This document shows, piece after piece, positions 35,092-45,000 of a stretch of 64,000 bases of DNA; position 1 is the first letter of the stretch; the number at the start of each line of letters is the position of its first letter. The notes beneath the pieces were generated by a model. It ran no database searches and was not told the DNA's origin. It saw only the letters and a list, made by a program, of their open reading frames with translations. A program made the position numbers and the translations under genes. This DNA is from Strigamia acuminata (taxonomy: Eukaryota > Arthropoda > Chilopoda > Geophilomorpha > Linotaeniidae), in assembly GCA_949358305.1 (NCBI GenBank), contig OX442317.1, positions 16,479,516 through 16,543,515 of the forward strand, written 5' to 3'.

Positions 35092-36400
35092 ACGACGAGC
35101 AACGAGGAGTGGGCGAAGAACGGACAAGAGTGAACCCCGAGGGCGGAGGTGTCACGGAGACCCACGCGGAAACAGGCGCCGAGGAGGTGGTGCACGTTTT
35201 GTCGTCGCCGAACGGAACAGCGGGAACCGAGAGCGCGGACCCGGGCGCCAGCCAGTCGTTTCCGAGCACGTTGTCCGGATTGGAAGGTGTACGCAAACCC
35301 CGTCCAATGTAAGTACCACGGCGCGACCGGGTTCGTGCGGGATACCATTTACATTCGTTTTCGTTTTTCGATAGACGACTCGACAGCGACAGCGACAACG
35401 ACGACGACAGCGACAATGGCAATGGCAACAACGGCGGTGGCGGCGACAACGGCAACGGCGGCAACGAAGCCAACGACGGCAACAGCGGCGGTGACGGGGC
35501 AACGGGGCGCGAGGTCGAAGCCATGCAAGCCAAGATCAACACCCTGGAAGTTGAACTGGAAGAATTGAGGTCGAACCTCGCCAACCACGGCGAAAGACTG
35601 GGGGCTCTCGAGGCGATGCTCCCAGTCCCTCCCAGCGGGTCGCAGTCGCAACAAACAGACTTTGGCTCCTACGACTCTGCGAAGGTGAGCAACGGCGCCC
35701 GCCCGTGTCGTCGATTCACTCGTTTTTTCTTCTTCTTCTTCTTCTTCTTCTTCGTTCAGGACAAGCCCGTTCACAGCAGGGTGGGGATGTGTTGGCTGTG
35801 CCGCAGGAAGCGCGCGAACTACGCCTACGACGACGACGACGGCGACGGCGACGACGACGACGGCGATGGGGGCGGATGAAAACCGGCTGGCCCACTCAAG
35901 GACATTGGCGATCACTGGAGGAGTGTGCACACCGTAGCCAGAGACTTTGAGGCGGCCAGGCAATTGCTGCGCGGCCACATCGGCACATTCGACGGCTTTT
36001 GCCAGGTACGTATGTATGCATGTGTTTCCTCGCGCGGTCTCTCGGTGTCGTCGCTGAACAAATCGTATGTTTTTTTTTTTTTTTTTTTTTTTACCCGACA
36101 GGAACTGTTTTCGACGACGGAGCACGCGTCCGACTGCCCTTTGTGCGACACGCAGCCGGATGACCTGAGGCAACATCTTTGGACGAAACATAAATTTTAC
36201 GTACCGACCGCGACGATAAGGTCGAGCATCGACCAAAGGGGATGCGGCGAACCGAAACTACCGGCGCCGAAACGCCCGGCGCCGCAACGTGTCCCGGATC
36301 AACCGAAACGACGAAAGGGCGAGGCAGAAAAGAAGGTGAAAGAAAAACGTTTCGGTTTATTCGCTCGTTCACTGATTATTTTAATTTTTTATTCACTCAC

Positions 36401-36462
<62 letters not shown>

Positions 36463-36778
36463 ACACACACACAGGTAGTCATCCCAGTAGAACAAAGCAA
36501 CTTGGACCTGATGAAGGAAGGGTACACGAAGTGGATGTCGAACGTGCGTGACTGACTCGCGTCGAGGACTCGATCAATCTATCGATCGAATTGACTCGTT
36601 CGTTTTCTTTTTCAGGAAGCCATCGACATGGTGCAACAACGCCCGGTGCTGGATCTCCTCTTCGGAAAGGACAAAGTCAGGGGCTTGTTTTCCATGCCCG
36701 CTTCTTTCCCTTCCCCGCGTCCCTCTCCTCTCGCTGGTACCTTTCGCATTGCCCCCGCTGCTGCAACTGCTCTTCGCA

Positions 36779-37060
36779 CCGCCGAGCAACGCGCCAAATC
36801 TGCCGCCGAGCAACGCGCCAAATCCGCCGCCGAGCAACGCGCCAAATCCGCCGCCGAGCAACGCGCCAAATCCGCCGCCGAGCAACGCGCCAAATCCGCC
36901 GCCGAGCAACGCGCCAAATCCGCCGCCGAGCAACGCGCCAAATCCGCCGCCGAGCAACGCGCCAAATCCGCCGCCGAGCAACGCGCCAAATCCGCCGCCG
37001 AGCAACGCGCCAAATCCGCCGCCGAGCAACGTGCCAAACCCACCACCGAGCAACGCGCCA
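36779..37060 (+). repeat. Coding 24 bp tandem repeat (AEQRAKSA octads)
   Basis: About twelve near-perfect 24 bp units start GCCGAGCAACGCGCC. All three plus frames stay open through the block, but only the frame dictated by the flanking splice sites, which reads AEQRAKSA, is continuous with the rest of the gene. Confidence 0.85.
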
Positions 37061-37260
37061 AATCTACTGTTGTTGCCGCTAAACACGCCGGATCCATTAA
37101 ACGTGCAGACGACAATAGCAACAGCAGCAGCAGCAGCAGCAGCAGCGGCGGCGACGACGACGGCGCCGAGGACAGTGGTGCCGACCTCTTCACCAGCGCC
37201 CGCCCCGATCGTGGTGCCGGTGCCGGTGCCACCAGCAAGTCCCGAGAATACGACGTCGAC

Positions 37261-37265
37261 CTCTC
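37261..37265. other. Target-site duplication CTCTC (left)
   Basis: CTCTC immediately precedes the left LTR and recurs at 40152-40156 directly after the right LTR. This is the expected 5 bp duplication for copia integration. Confidence 0.95.
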
Positions 37266-37577
37266 TGTTGGGCTTTTTATTCCCCGAGATTGATTGTTTA
37301 CTGTTTATTCTCAATGTTCTTTTTGCTGTTTTGATATTTATCAGTTTGTAAATTAGTGAACATTGATTTCTGTATGGATCAAATGAGATCCCGTATTTGA
37401 CATTGTTTTGTTTGTTAGATTTCGTTTATCGGGTTTTGTTTAACCCAAGTTTATGTATCGCCTTTTAAGTTTGCTTTTTTATCACTTGTAAATTTTTCCT
37501 TTACGTGTGCAAAGCTGCACTTGCAAATAAACGATGTTTATTTTGTTTTTCCCGCCTCATCTCTTCTAAAAACAACA
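37266..37577 (+). repeat. copia 5' LTR
   Basis: 312 bp, TG...CA ends, contains AATAAACGATG near its 3' end as a likely polyadenylation region. Indistinguishable from 39840-40151. Confidence 0.95.
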
Positions 37578-37591
37578 TGGTAGCAGAGGAT
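37578..37591 (+). promoter_or_regulatory. Primer binding site for initiator tRNA-Met
   Basis: TGGTAGCAGAGGAT directly abuts the LTR and is complementary to the 3' end of eukaryotic initiator tRNA-Met (…CCTCTGCTACCA), the usual minus-strand primer for copia elements. Confidence 0.9.
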
Positions 37592-37856
37592 ATGGACTAA
37601 ACATCATCTGTGAGTGCTTTTTGAGTCGAATTACTCCATTTTTTCGAGTTGTTACAGTGATTTTCGGCCACCTCATTCGCGCTCGTCGATCGCTCATTCC
37701 TGGAACAATGGCCGACCTCGTTTCTTCACGCCGCTCGCCCGCTGATTTTGATGGTTTTTCGACAATTTGCAACGGATTTCAACGCTGCTAATTTTCGTGG
37801 GTGTTGTGCTAGTGTAGTTGAGGCGTTCTGAGGTGATTCGGCAGTCTGGTGCATCT

Positions 37857-39668
37857 ATGGGTCACACGGATGTGTATTTTTTCTCGCCAGATCATACCAG
37901 ATTGCGGAGTCATGGCGACGTAGAGCGATATTGCGTCGATAATCGTTTGGCATACGATCGTGACTCTTTTGATTTTCGCACCCAAAATGTGCCAGTTCAA
38001 ATGGTTGATCCCCCACCGGTAGATCCTAATGTTTCCCTTCCTCGAAGTCCCACTACTTCGGAAGAGGAAGCGTTTGCGGATTGCTATTCTACCGAACCAC
38101 CACGGTACGCGCATTCCTTGTTTGCCCAGGTTCCTCGCACCTACAAGGAAGCTATTTCTAGCCCCGACCGTGTCCATTGGCAGAAAGCCATGGAGGAAGA
38201 GCTTGATCTCTTTCGTGAGCGAGGTGTTTACGAGGAAGTTGAAAAACCTCCTCCTGATGTAAACATTGTGGGGAATAAATGGGTCTACTACATCAAGCGT
38301 GATGCAGAAGGCATTGTGCGCCGTTTTAGGGCGATGTTAGTGGCTCAGGGTTTCAGCCAGAAGTACGGTGTTGACTATTCCGAGGTTTTCAGTCCCGTGG
38401 TCAATTACGTCTTGATACGCCTATTTTTTGTGCTTCTAGTAGTCGTTTTAGGCTGGCTAGACACACACCTTGATGTCAAGGGTGCCTATCTTTATGGCAA
38501 CTTGGATGAAGCCATTTTTATGAGGATTCCCAGGGGCTGGGAAACTCCTCAAAACACTGGAAAAGTGTGGCGGCTTCATAAGGCTCTTTACGGCCTTCAT
38601 CAGAGCGGGCGACAATGGAATTTTCGTCTCGTTGAAGTCTTGTTGGAGATTAATTTTCACAAGCTTCTAGGTGTGAATGGCGTTTTCATTTCCGACACTT
38701 ACGATGCCGTCATCCTGGTTTATGTCGATGACATGGTGTTATTCACCAAAGGACCCGGTCCTCGAGACCGAACTGTTAAAGCCCTTCGTGGATTTTTCAC
38801 GATAACAGATCTTGGTCCGGTATCGAAGTTATTAGGCGTTCAGTTTGATCGCGACGGTGGACGGATTTCCATTCATCAACGCGATTACATTGATCGCATC
38901 GCGGAAGATTTCGGAATTTCCTCCGAGCGTCTGTGCAGGGTTCCGATCACCGTTGGCACAATGGTGAATTGCGCTAGAGAGGGAGAACGTGTGCTGAACG
39001 ACGACGAGTTTCCTTACCGTTCTCTCATTGGGTCGCTTCTGTTTTTGGCTTCTCGCACGCGCCCCGATATCCTCTTTCCGGTGATCTTGTTGTCCCAGTA
39101 CAACACGTGCTTCACCTCAAAGCACGTGGCCCTTCTTCTTCAGGTTCTCCAGTATTTGAAGAACACGCGGAATTATTCGATTTCCCTTTCCGCGGTCACT
39201 GGAGACATCCTGTCAGGGCACTCCGACGCCTCTTGGATCTCGGATCGAGATACAAGAAAGAGCTTCGGAGGGTACACGATTTCGATTTTCGGGGTTCCCA
39301 TCTCCTGGGGCTGCTGTAAGCAGCGCTATTGCGCTTTAAGCATCATGGAGGCCGAGTTTTTGGCACTTCTCGATGGCGCGAAGGAGATCGTTTGGCTCCA
39401 CGGCGCGATCGATCGGACCCGAATTTTCCGTTTACCCACTCCGACGATGTTTTCCGATTCGTTGTCCACTATCTTTTTCACGAGGAATGACATCGAAAAT
39501 CGTCGGACCAAACATATCGATGTGCGCTATTTCTTTTTGCGGGATTGGCTTACCGAGGGCGTTTTTGTTTTGCGAAAGATTTCCGGCGATTTAAATCCTG
39601 CCGACATTTTCACTAAGTTTTTCTCGCCTGCCCGTTTGCAATTTTTATGCAAACATTTCTTCCGGTAA
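37857..39668 (+). CDS. copia reverse transcriptase/RNase H ORF (truncated polyprotein)
   Basis: The open frame extends upstream to about 37818, and the first in-frame ATG is at 37857. It encodes the copia RT, with NKWVYYIKRDAEG, DVKGAYLYGNL, LHKALYGLHQSGRQW and the catalytic YVDDM. RNase H follows, with HSDASWISDRDTRKS, a Glu in SIMEAEFLALLDGAKE and the FTRNDIENRRTKHIDVRYFF end. It lacks Gag, protease and integrase, yet the frame is undamaged over about 600 residues. It is clearly homologous to the RT part of the second copia at 54198-58580, while the two LTR sets differ in length. Confidence 0.9.
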   Translation: MGHTDVYFFSPDHTRLRSHGDVERYCVDNRLAYDRDSFDFRTQNVPVQMVDPPPVDPNVSLPRSPTTSEEEAFADCYSTEPPRYAHSLFAQVPRTYKEAISSPDRVHWQKAMEEELDLFRERGVYEEVEKPPPDVNIVGNKWVYYIKRDAEGIVRRFRAMLVAQGFSQKYGVDYSEVFSPVVNYVLIRLFFVLLVVVLGWLDTHLDVKGAYLYGNLDEAIFMRIPRGWETPQNTGKVWRLHKALYGLHQSGRQWNFRLVEVLLEINFHKLLGVNGVFISDTYDAVILVYVDDMVLFTKGPGPRDRTVKALRGFFTITDLGPVSKLLGVQFDRDGGRISIHQRDYIDRIAEDFGISSERLCRVPITVGTMVNCAREGERVLNDDEFPYRSLIGSLLFLASRTRPDILFPVILLSQYNTCFTSKHVALLLQVLQYLKNTRNYSISLSAVTGDILSGHSDASWISDRDTRKSFGGYTISIFGVPISWGCCKQRYCALSIMEAEFLALLDGAKEIVWLHGAIDRTRIFRLPTPTMFSDSLSTIFFTRNDIENRRTKHIDVRYFFLRDWLTEGVFVLRKISGDLNPADIFTKFFSPARLQFLCKHFFR

Positions 39669-39839
39669 TTTCTTCGATTATAGTTTTTTGTTTTCCCGCA
39701 TTTGTGCATTTGTCAATTGGTTGATTCTGATTTTTATCACTGCTTGTTCTGTACCGCAACCAATTGACTATCGATATTGTTTTTGGGGTTTTTCTTTTCG
39801 ACTGAGATTAATTTATTATCTCGGAGAATGGGGGGCTCT

Positions 39840-40151
39840 TGTTGGGCTTTTTATTCCCCGAGATTGATTGTTTACTGTTTATTCTCAATGTTCTTTTTGC
39901 TGTTTTGATATTTATCAGTTTGTAAATTAGTGAACATTGATTTCTGTATGGATCAAATGAGATCCCGTATTTGACATTGTTTTGTTTGTTAGATTTCGTT
40001 TATCGGGTTTTGTTTAACCCAAGTTTATGTATCGCCTTTTAAGTTTGCTTTTTTATCACTTGTAAATTTTTCCTTTACGTGTGCAAAGCTGCACTTGCAA
40101 ATAAACGATGTTTATTTTGTTTTTCCCGCCTCATCTCTTCTAAAAACAACA
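39840..40151 (+). repeat. copia 3' LTR
   Basis: 312 bp, matching the 5' LTR base for base by eye. Followed by the CTCTC target-site duplication at 40152-40156. Confidence 0.95.
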
Positions 40152-40403
40152 CTCTCGCGCGATCCCATCACCGTACGCGGCTTCACTTTCGTGCGTAGTC
40201 GGGTACCCGGCATCCCGCTCGTCCGCGACGACGACGATGATGAGGAACGCGCTCGCCGCGAAGTCCGCAAAAAGAACCGCGCGAAGGTAGAGTGCGAAGG
40301 CCAAATGACCCGCGCACAGAGTCGCGAGATACAGCGTCGGCGAGAAAGTGAGTTCGAACTCGAACACGCCGAACACGAGCCCTCGCCCGGGCACAGTCGC
40401 GGC

Positions 40404-40620
40404 ACCGGGTCGCGGTCGCGGTCGCGGTCGCGGTCGCAATCGCGGTCGCAGTCGCAGTCGCGGTCGCAGTCGCAGTCGCAGTCGCGGTCGCGGTCGCGGT
40501 CGCAGTCGCGGTCGCGGTCGCAGTCGAAGGAGTCGCGATCGAAGGAGTCGCAGTCGAAGGAGTCGCGATCGAAGGAGTCGCAGTCGCAGTCGTGGTCGCA
40601 GTCGCGGTCATCTTCTTCGC
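40404..40620 (+). repeat. Coding RS/QS repeat (CGGTCG/CAGTCG hexamers)
   Basis: Hexanucleotide units encode alternating Ser-Arg and Ser-Gln, passing into SKESRSKESQ units. RS-type tracts occur in splicing and nuclear-speckle proteins. This one lies in exon 6 of the zinc-finger gene. Confidence 0.8.
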
Positions 40621-40682
40621 GGCCGTTTTCGCAACCGTTCAAGGTAAGAAACGAAAAATCTCGTCTCGTATTGTCTCGTTTT

Positions 40683-40737
<55 letters not shown>

Positions 40738-41000
40738 CGTATCCGTTCACAAATTCGCTCGTTTCAAATTTCAGACGTCCCTGTATCGCCACGATCGGAG
40801 TGGTGCCGCTGGCTCCAAGGCAACCGGTTGCGACAGTATCTACTGTCTCGGGGTGGCCGACCCGCGGATCAAATGCTCCGAGTGTTTATGCTCGGTGCAC
40901 GAAGAGTGCGTGGGGCGGCCGTGGACCAAACGACTCGGCCGAAGCGAAGGTTTTGTCTGCAGCGGTTGTCGCGACGAACCCCTCTGCTCCAAACTGCGGT

Positions 41001-41032
<32 letters not shown>

Positions 41033-41586
41033 CGGTGTTGATCGTTTTTCGTTCGTCGAACTAATCCCGAATTTCTTTCGCAGGTGCTCCGTCTACACGA
41101 CCAAAGAGGGCCTGGCCCGCAAAGAGCACGCTTGCTACCGGCACATCGCGAATGTCCTCCGAGGCGAGTCGGCGAGTTGGCGGATGAGCGCGTTTAAAGG
41201 GACCACCAGCGCGCGAGAAGACCTGGTGACGGACCAACACGAGGCGTTGATCAGAGACAAGGCGGTGGTACGGGTTAACGAATCGTTCGCTCGTTCGTTC
41301 GTTTGTTCGCTCGTTTAAATTTCCATTCACGTTTCAGAGTCGATGGCTGGTTCGCAAGATCGAGGGTCTCTACGAAGCGGAGGTCGGTTTGCTTCCACCG
41401 AAAGGCATTCCCCGCATGCCGCCGGATCGTCTCGCGACGATAGTTCCCAAGGTCCTGGTCCCGGAGTACATGGTCCGGTTGATCGCGGCAACGGAGGATA
41501 TCGACCGGGACCACGCGGAGTTTCTATTGGAATACTGTGACCGTCCGCCGTATGCACTCGACGACCGGAGCTTTGAGTCGGTGTGA

Positions 41587-41764
41587 GCGAGCGAGCGACC
41601 GACCGACTTAGAACGACCGACCGACCGATTGACCGACCGACCGACCGACCGACCGACTTAGAATGACGCGAGCTGGACAGGCAGACAGCGAGCGAGCGAG
41701 GTGGACGACCGAACGCGCGAGCGACATCAACGACGTCGTCCGCGACCTATTTTTTTTTTTTTTT

Positions 41765-41795
<31 letters not shown>

Positions 41796-42035
41796 TTTTT
41801 TTTCTCCATTCGTTCATTCATTCGTTCACCCATTCATTTATTTATTTGTTTATGTATACATACATACATATACACATGTATATATATACATTTTGTTGTT
41901 GTGTTATCTGCTCTCTCGAATAAATCAGCGAGTAAACCACACGCCTCGCCTCTCTCTCTCTCTCTTCATTTCTTCTCAAAAACGTTCAAATCAACCTACG
42001 AGGTTGAAACAAACAAAAAAGAAAGAAACCCGAAG
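41587..42035. other. 3' flank of the zinc-finger gene
   Basis: No further gene. Contains CGAC/GACC-rich repeats (41588-41660), a T-run and ATTT repeat (41750-41800), TACATA repeats and an AATAAA at about 41920 that could be the gene's poly(A) signal. A (CT)n stretch and a (GAAA)-rich lead-in precede the long microsatellite. Confidence 0.55.
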
Positions 42036-45000
42036 TAAAGTAAAGTAAAGTAAAGTAAAGTAAAGTAAAGTAAAGTAAAGTAAAGTAAAGTAAAGTAAAG
42101 TAAAGTAAAGTAAAGTAAAGTAAAGTAAAGTAAAGTAAAGTAAAGTAAAGTAAAGTAAAGTAAAGTAAAGTAAAGTAAAGTAAAGTAAAGTAAAGTAAAG
42201 TAAAGTAAAGTAAAGTAAAGTAAAGTAAAGTAAAGTAAAGTAAAGTAAAGTAAAGTAAAGTAAAGTAAAGTAAAGTAAAGTAAAGTAAAGTAAAGTAAAG
42301 TAAAGTAAAGTAAAGTAAAGTAAAGTAAAGTAAAGTAAAGTAAAGTAAAGTAAAGTAAAGTAAAGTAAAGTAAAGTAAAGTAAAGTAAAGTAAAGTAAAG
42401 TAAAGTAAAGTAAAGTAAAGTAAAGTAAAGTAAAGTAAAGTAAAGTAAAGTAAAGTAAAGTAAAGTAAAGTAAAGTAAAGTAAAGTAAAGTAAAGTAAAG
42501 TAAAGTAAAGTAAAGTAAAGTAAAGTAAAGTAAAGTAAAGTAAAGTAAAGTAAAGTAAAGTAAAGTAAAGTAAAGTAAAGTAAAGTAAAGTAAAGTAAAG
42601 TAAAGTAAAGTAAAGTAAAGTAAAGTAAAGTAAAGTAAAGTAAAGTAAAGTAAAGTAAAGTAAAGTAAAGTAAAGTAAAGTAAAGTAAAGTAAAGTAAAG
42701 TAAAGTAAAGTAAAGTAAAGTAAAGTAAAGTAAAGTAAAGTAAAGTAAAGTAAAGTAAAGTAAAGTAAAGTAAAGTAAAGTAAAGTAAAGTAAAGTAAAG
42801 TAAAGTAAAGTAAAGTAAAGTAAAGTAAAGTAAAGTAAAGTAAAGTAAAGTAAAGTAAAGTAAAGTAAAGTAAAGTAAAGTAAAGTAAAGTAAAGTAAAG
42901 TAAAGTAAAGTAAAGTAAAGTAAAGTAAAGTAAAGTAAAGTAAAGTAAAGTAAAGTAAAGTAAAGTAAAGTAAAGTAAAGTAAAGTAAAGTAAAGTAAAG
43001 TAAAGTAAAGTAAAGTAAAGTAAAGTAAAGTAAAGTAAAGTAAAGTAAAGTAAAGTAAAGTAAAGTAAAGTAAAGTAAAGTAAAGTAAAGTAAAGTAAAG
43101 TAAAGTAAAGTAAAGTAAAGTAAAGTAAAGTAAAGTAAAGTAAAGTAAAGTAAAGTAAAGTAAAGTAAAGTAAAGTAAAGTAAAGTAAAGTAAAGTAAAG
43201 TAAAGTAAAGTAAAGTAAAGTAAAGTAAAGTAAAGTAAAGTAAAGTAAAGTAAAGTAAAGTAAAGTAAAGTAAAGTAAAGTAAAGTAAAGTAAAGTAAAG
43301 TAAAGTAAAGTAAAGTAAAGTAAAGTAAAGTAAAGTAAAGTAAAGTAAAGTAAAGTAAAGTAAAGTAAAGTAAAGTAAAGTAAAGTAAAGTAAAGTAAAG
43401 TAAAGTAAAGTAAAGTAAAGTAAAGTAAAGTAAAGTAAAGTAAAGTAAAGTAAAGTAAAGTAAAGTAAAGTAAAGTAAAGTAAAGTAAAGTAAAGTAAAG
43501 TAAAGTAAAGTAAAGTAAAGTAAAGTAAAGTAAAGTAAAGTAAAGTAAAGTAAAGTAAAGTAAAGTAAAGTAAAGTAAAGTAAAGTAAAGTAAAGTAAAG
43601 TAAAGTAAAGTAAAGTAAAGTAAAGTAAAGTAAAGTAAAGTAAAGTAAAGTAAAGTAAAGTAAAGTAAAGTAAAGTAAAGTAAAGTAAAGTAAAGTAAAG
43701 TAAAGTAAAGTAAAGTAAAGTAAAGTAAAGTAAAGTAAAGTAAAGTAAAGTAAAGTAAAGTAAAGTAAAGTAAAGTAAAGTAAAGTAAAGTAAAGTAAAG
43801 TAAAGTAAAGTAAAGTAAAGTAAAGTAAAGTAAAGTAAAGTAAAGTAAAGTAAAGTAAAGTAAAGTAAAGTAAAGTAAAGTAAAGTAAAGTAAAGTAAAG
43901 TAAAGTAAAGTAAAGTAAAGTAAAGTAAAGTAAAGTAAAGTAAAGTAAAGTAAAGTAAAGTAAAGTAAAGTAAAGTAAAGTAAAGTAAAGTAAAGTAAAG
44001 TAAAGTAAAGTAAAGTAAAGTAAAGTAAAGTAAAGTAAAGTAAAGTAAAGTAAAGTAAAGTAAAGTAAAGTAAAGTAAAGTAAAGTAAAGTAAAGTAAAG
44101 TAAAGTAAAGTAAAGTAAAGTAAAGTAAAGTAAAGTAAAGTAAAGTAAAGTAAAGTAAAGTAAAGTAAAGTAAAGTAAAGTAAAGTAAAGTAAAGTAAAG
44201 TAAAGTAAAGTAAAGTAAAGTAAAGTAAAGTAAAGTAAAGTAAAGTAAAGTAAAGTAAAGTAAAGTAAAGTAAAGTAAAGTAAAGTAAAGTAAAGTAAAG
44301 TAAAGTAAAGTAAAGTAAAGTAAAGTAAAGTAAAGTAAAGTAAAGTAAAGTAAAGTAAAGTAAAGTAAAGTAAAGTAAAGTAAAGTAAAGTAAAGTAAAG
44401 TAAAGTAAAGTAAAGTAAAGTAAAGTAAAGTAAAGTAAAGTAAAGTAAAGTAAAGTAAAGTAAAGTAAAGTAAAGTAAAGTAAAGTAAAGTAAAGTAAAG
44501 TAAAGTAAAGTAAAGTAAAGTAAAGTAAAGTAAAGTAAAGTAAAGTAAAGTAAAGTAAAGTAAAGTAAAGTAAAGTAAAGTAAAGTAAAGTAAAGTAAAG
44601 TAAAGTAAAGTAAAGTAAAGTAAAGTAAAGTAAAGTAAAGTAAAGTAAAGTAAAGTAAAGTAAAGTAAAGTAAAGTAAAGTAAAGTAAAGTAAAGTAAAG
44701 TAAAGTAAAGTAAAGTAAAGTAAAGTAAAGTAAAGTAAAGTAAAGTAAAGTAAAGTAAAGTAAAGTAAAGTAAAGTAAAGTAAAGTAAAGTAAAGTAAAG
44801 TAAAGTAAAGTAAAGTAAAGTAAAGTAAAGTAAAGTAAAGTAAAGTAAAGTAAAGTAAAGTAAAGTAAAGTAAAGTAAAGTAAAGTAAAGTAAAGTAAAG
44901 TAAAGTAAAGTAAAGTAAAGTAAAGTAAAGTAAAGTAAAGTAAAGTAAAGTAAAGTAAAGTAAAGTAAAGTAAAGTAAAGTAAAGTAAAGTAAAGTAAAG

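Larger units (their letters stand above)
37266..40151 (+). mobile_element. Ty1/copia retrotransposon with identical LTRs, internally deleted
   Basis: The 2,886 bp element has two 312 bp LTRs (37266-37577 and 39840-40151) that start TGTTGGGC and end AAAACAACA. By eye they are identical. Features in order are a primer binding site, a leader, one ORF for reverse transcriptase and RNase H, a purine tract (GGAGAATGGGGGG, 39823-39835) and the right LTR, all flanked by CTCTC. Gag, protease and integrase are missing: the leader breaks off near 37817 and resumes in the linker region upstream of the RT domain. Identical LTRs imply recent insertion, so the deleted copy was probably mobilised in trans by a full-length relative. 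It sits in sense orientation within a coding exon of the zinc-finger gene. Confidence 0.95.
35092..41586 (+). pseudogene. Nine-exon zinc-finger/coiled-coil/RS-repeat gene, split by a copia element
   Basis: Recognised exons are about 35092-35308, 35375-35684, 35760-36005, 36102-36335, 36475-36543, 36616-37265 plus 40157-40643, 40775-40998, 41084-41267 and 41338-41586 (TGA). Every junction is GT-AG and every phase agrees, giving about 960 codons. In order the protein has an acidic Asp/Asn/Gly run, a short leucine-heptad coiled coil (INTLEVELEELRSNL), a CWLC knuckle and a C2H2 finger (CPLC ... HLWTKH). About twelve AEQRAKSA octads, an Arg/Ser-Gln repeat and a PHD-like Cys/His cluster (CSEC, HEEC, CSGC) follow, then a C/H-rich segment and a conserved-looking C-terminus. 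Two lesions are seen: an in-frame TGA at 35877-35879 and a copia insertion inside exon 6. The domains suggest a nuclear, nucleic-acid or histone-binding protein, but no family was recognised. The first exon and start codon are not identified. Confidence 0.65.

Noticed and set aside
2680-35879. A variant genetic code in which TGA is a sense codon
   Set aside because: TGA also terminates the zinc-finger gene (41584), the transposase (59799) and the coiled-coil gene (60131) at sensible ends, so in-frame TGAs at 2680 and 35877 are lesions, errors or rare readthrough.
36548-37351. Long alternative plus- and minus-strand frames through the 24 bp repeat (PPSNAPNP, RRATRQI and antisense versions)
   Set aside because: The 24 bp unit keeps all frames open. 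Only the AEQRAKSA frame agrees with the splice phases of the flanking exons and with the sequence beyond the copia.
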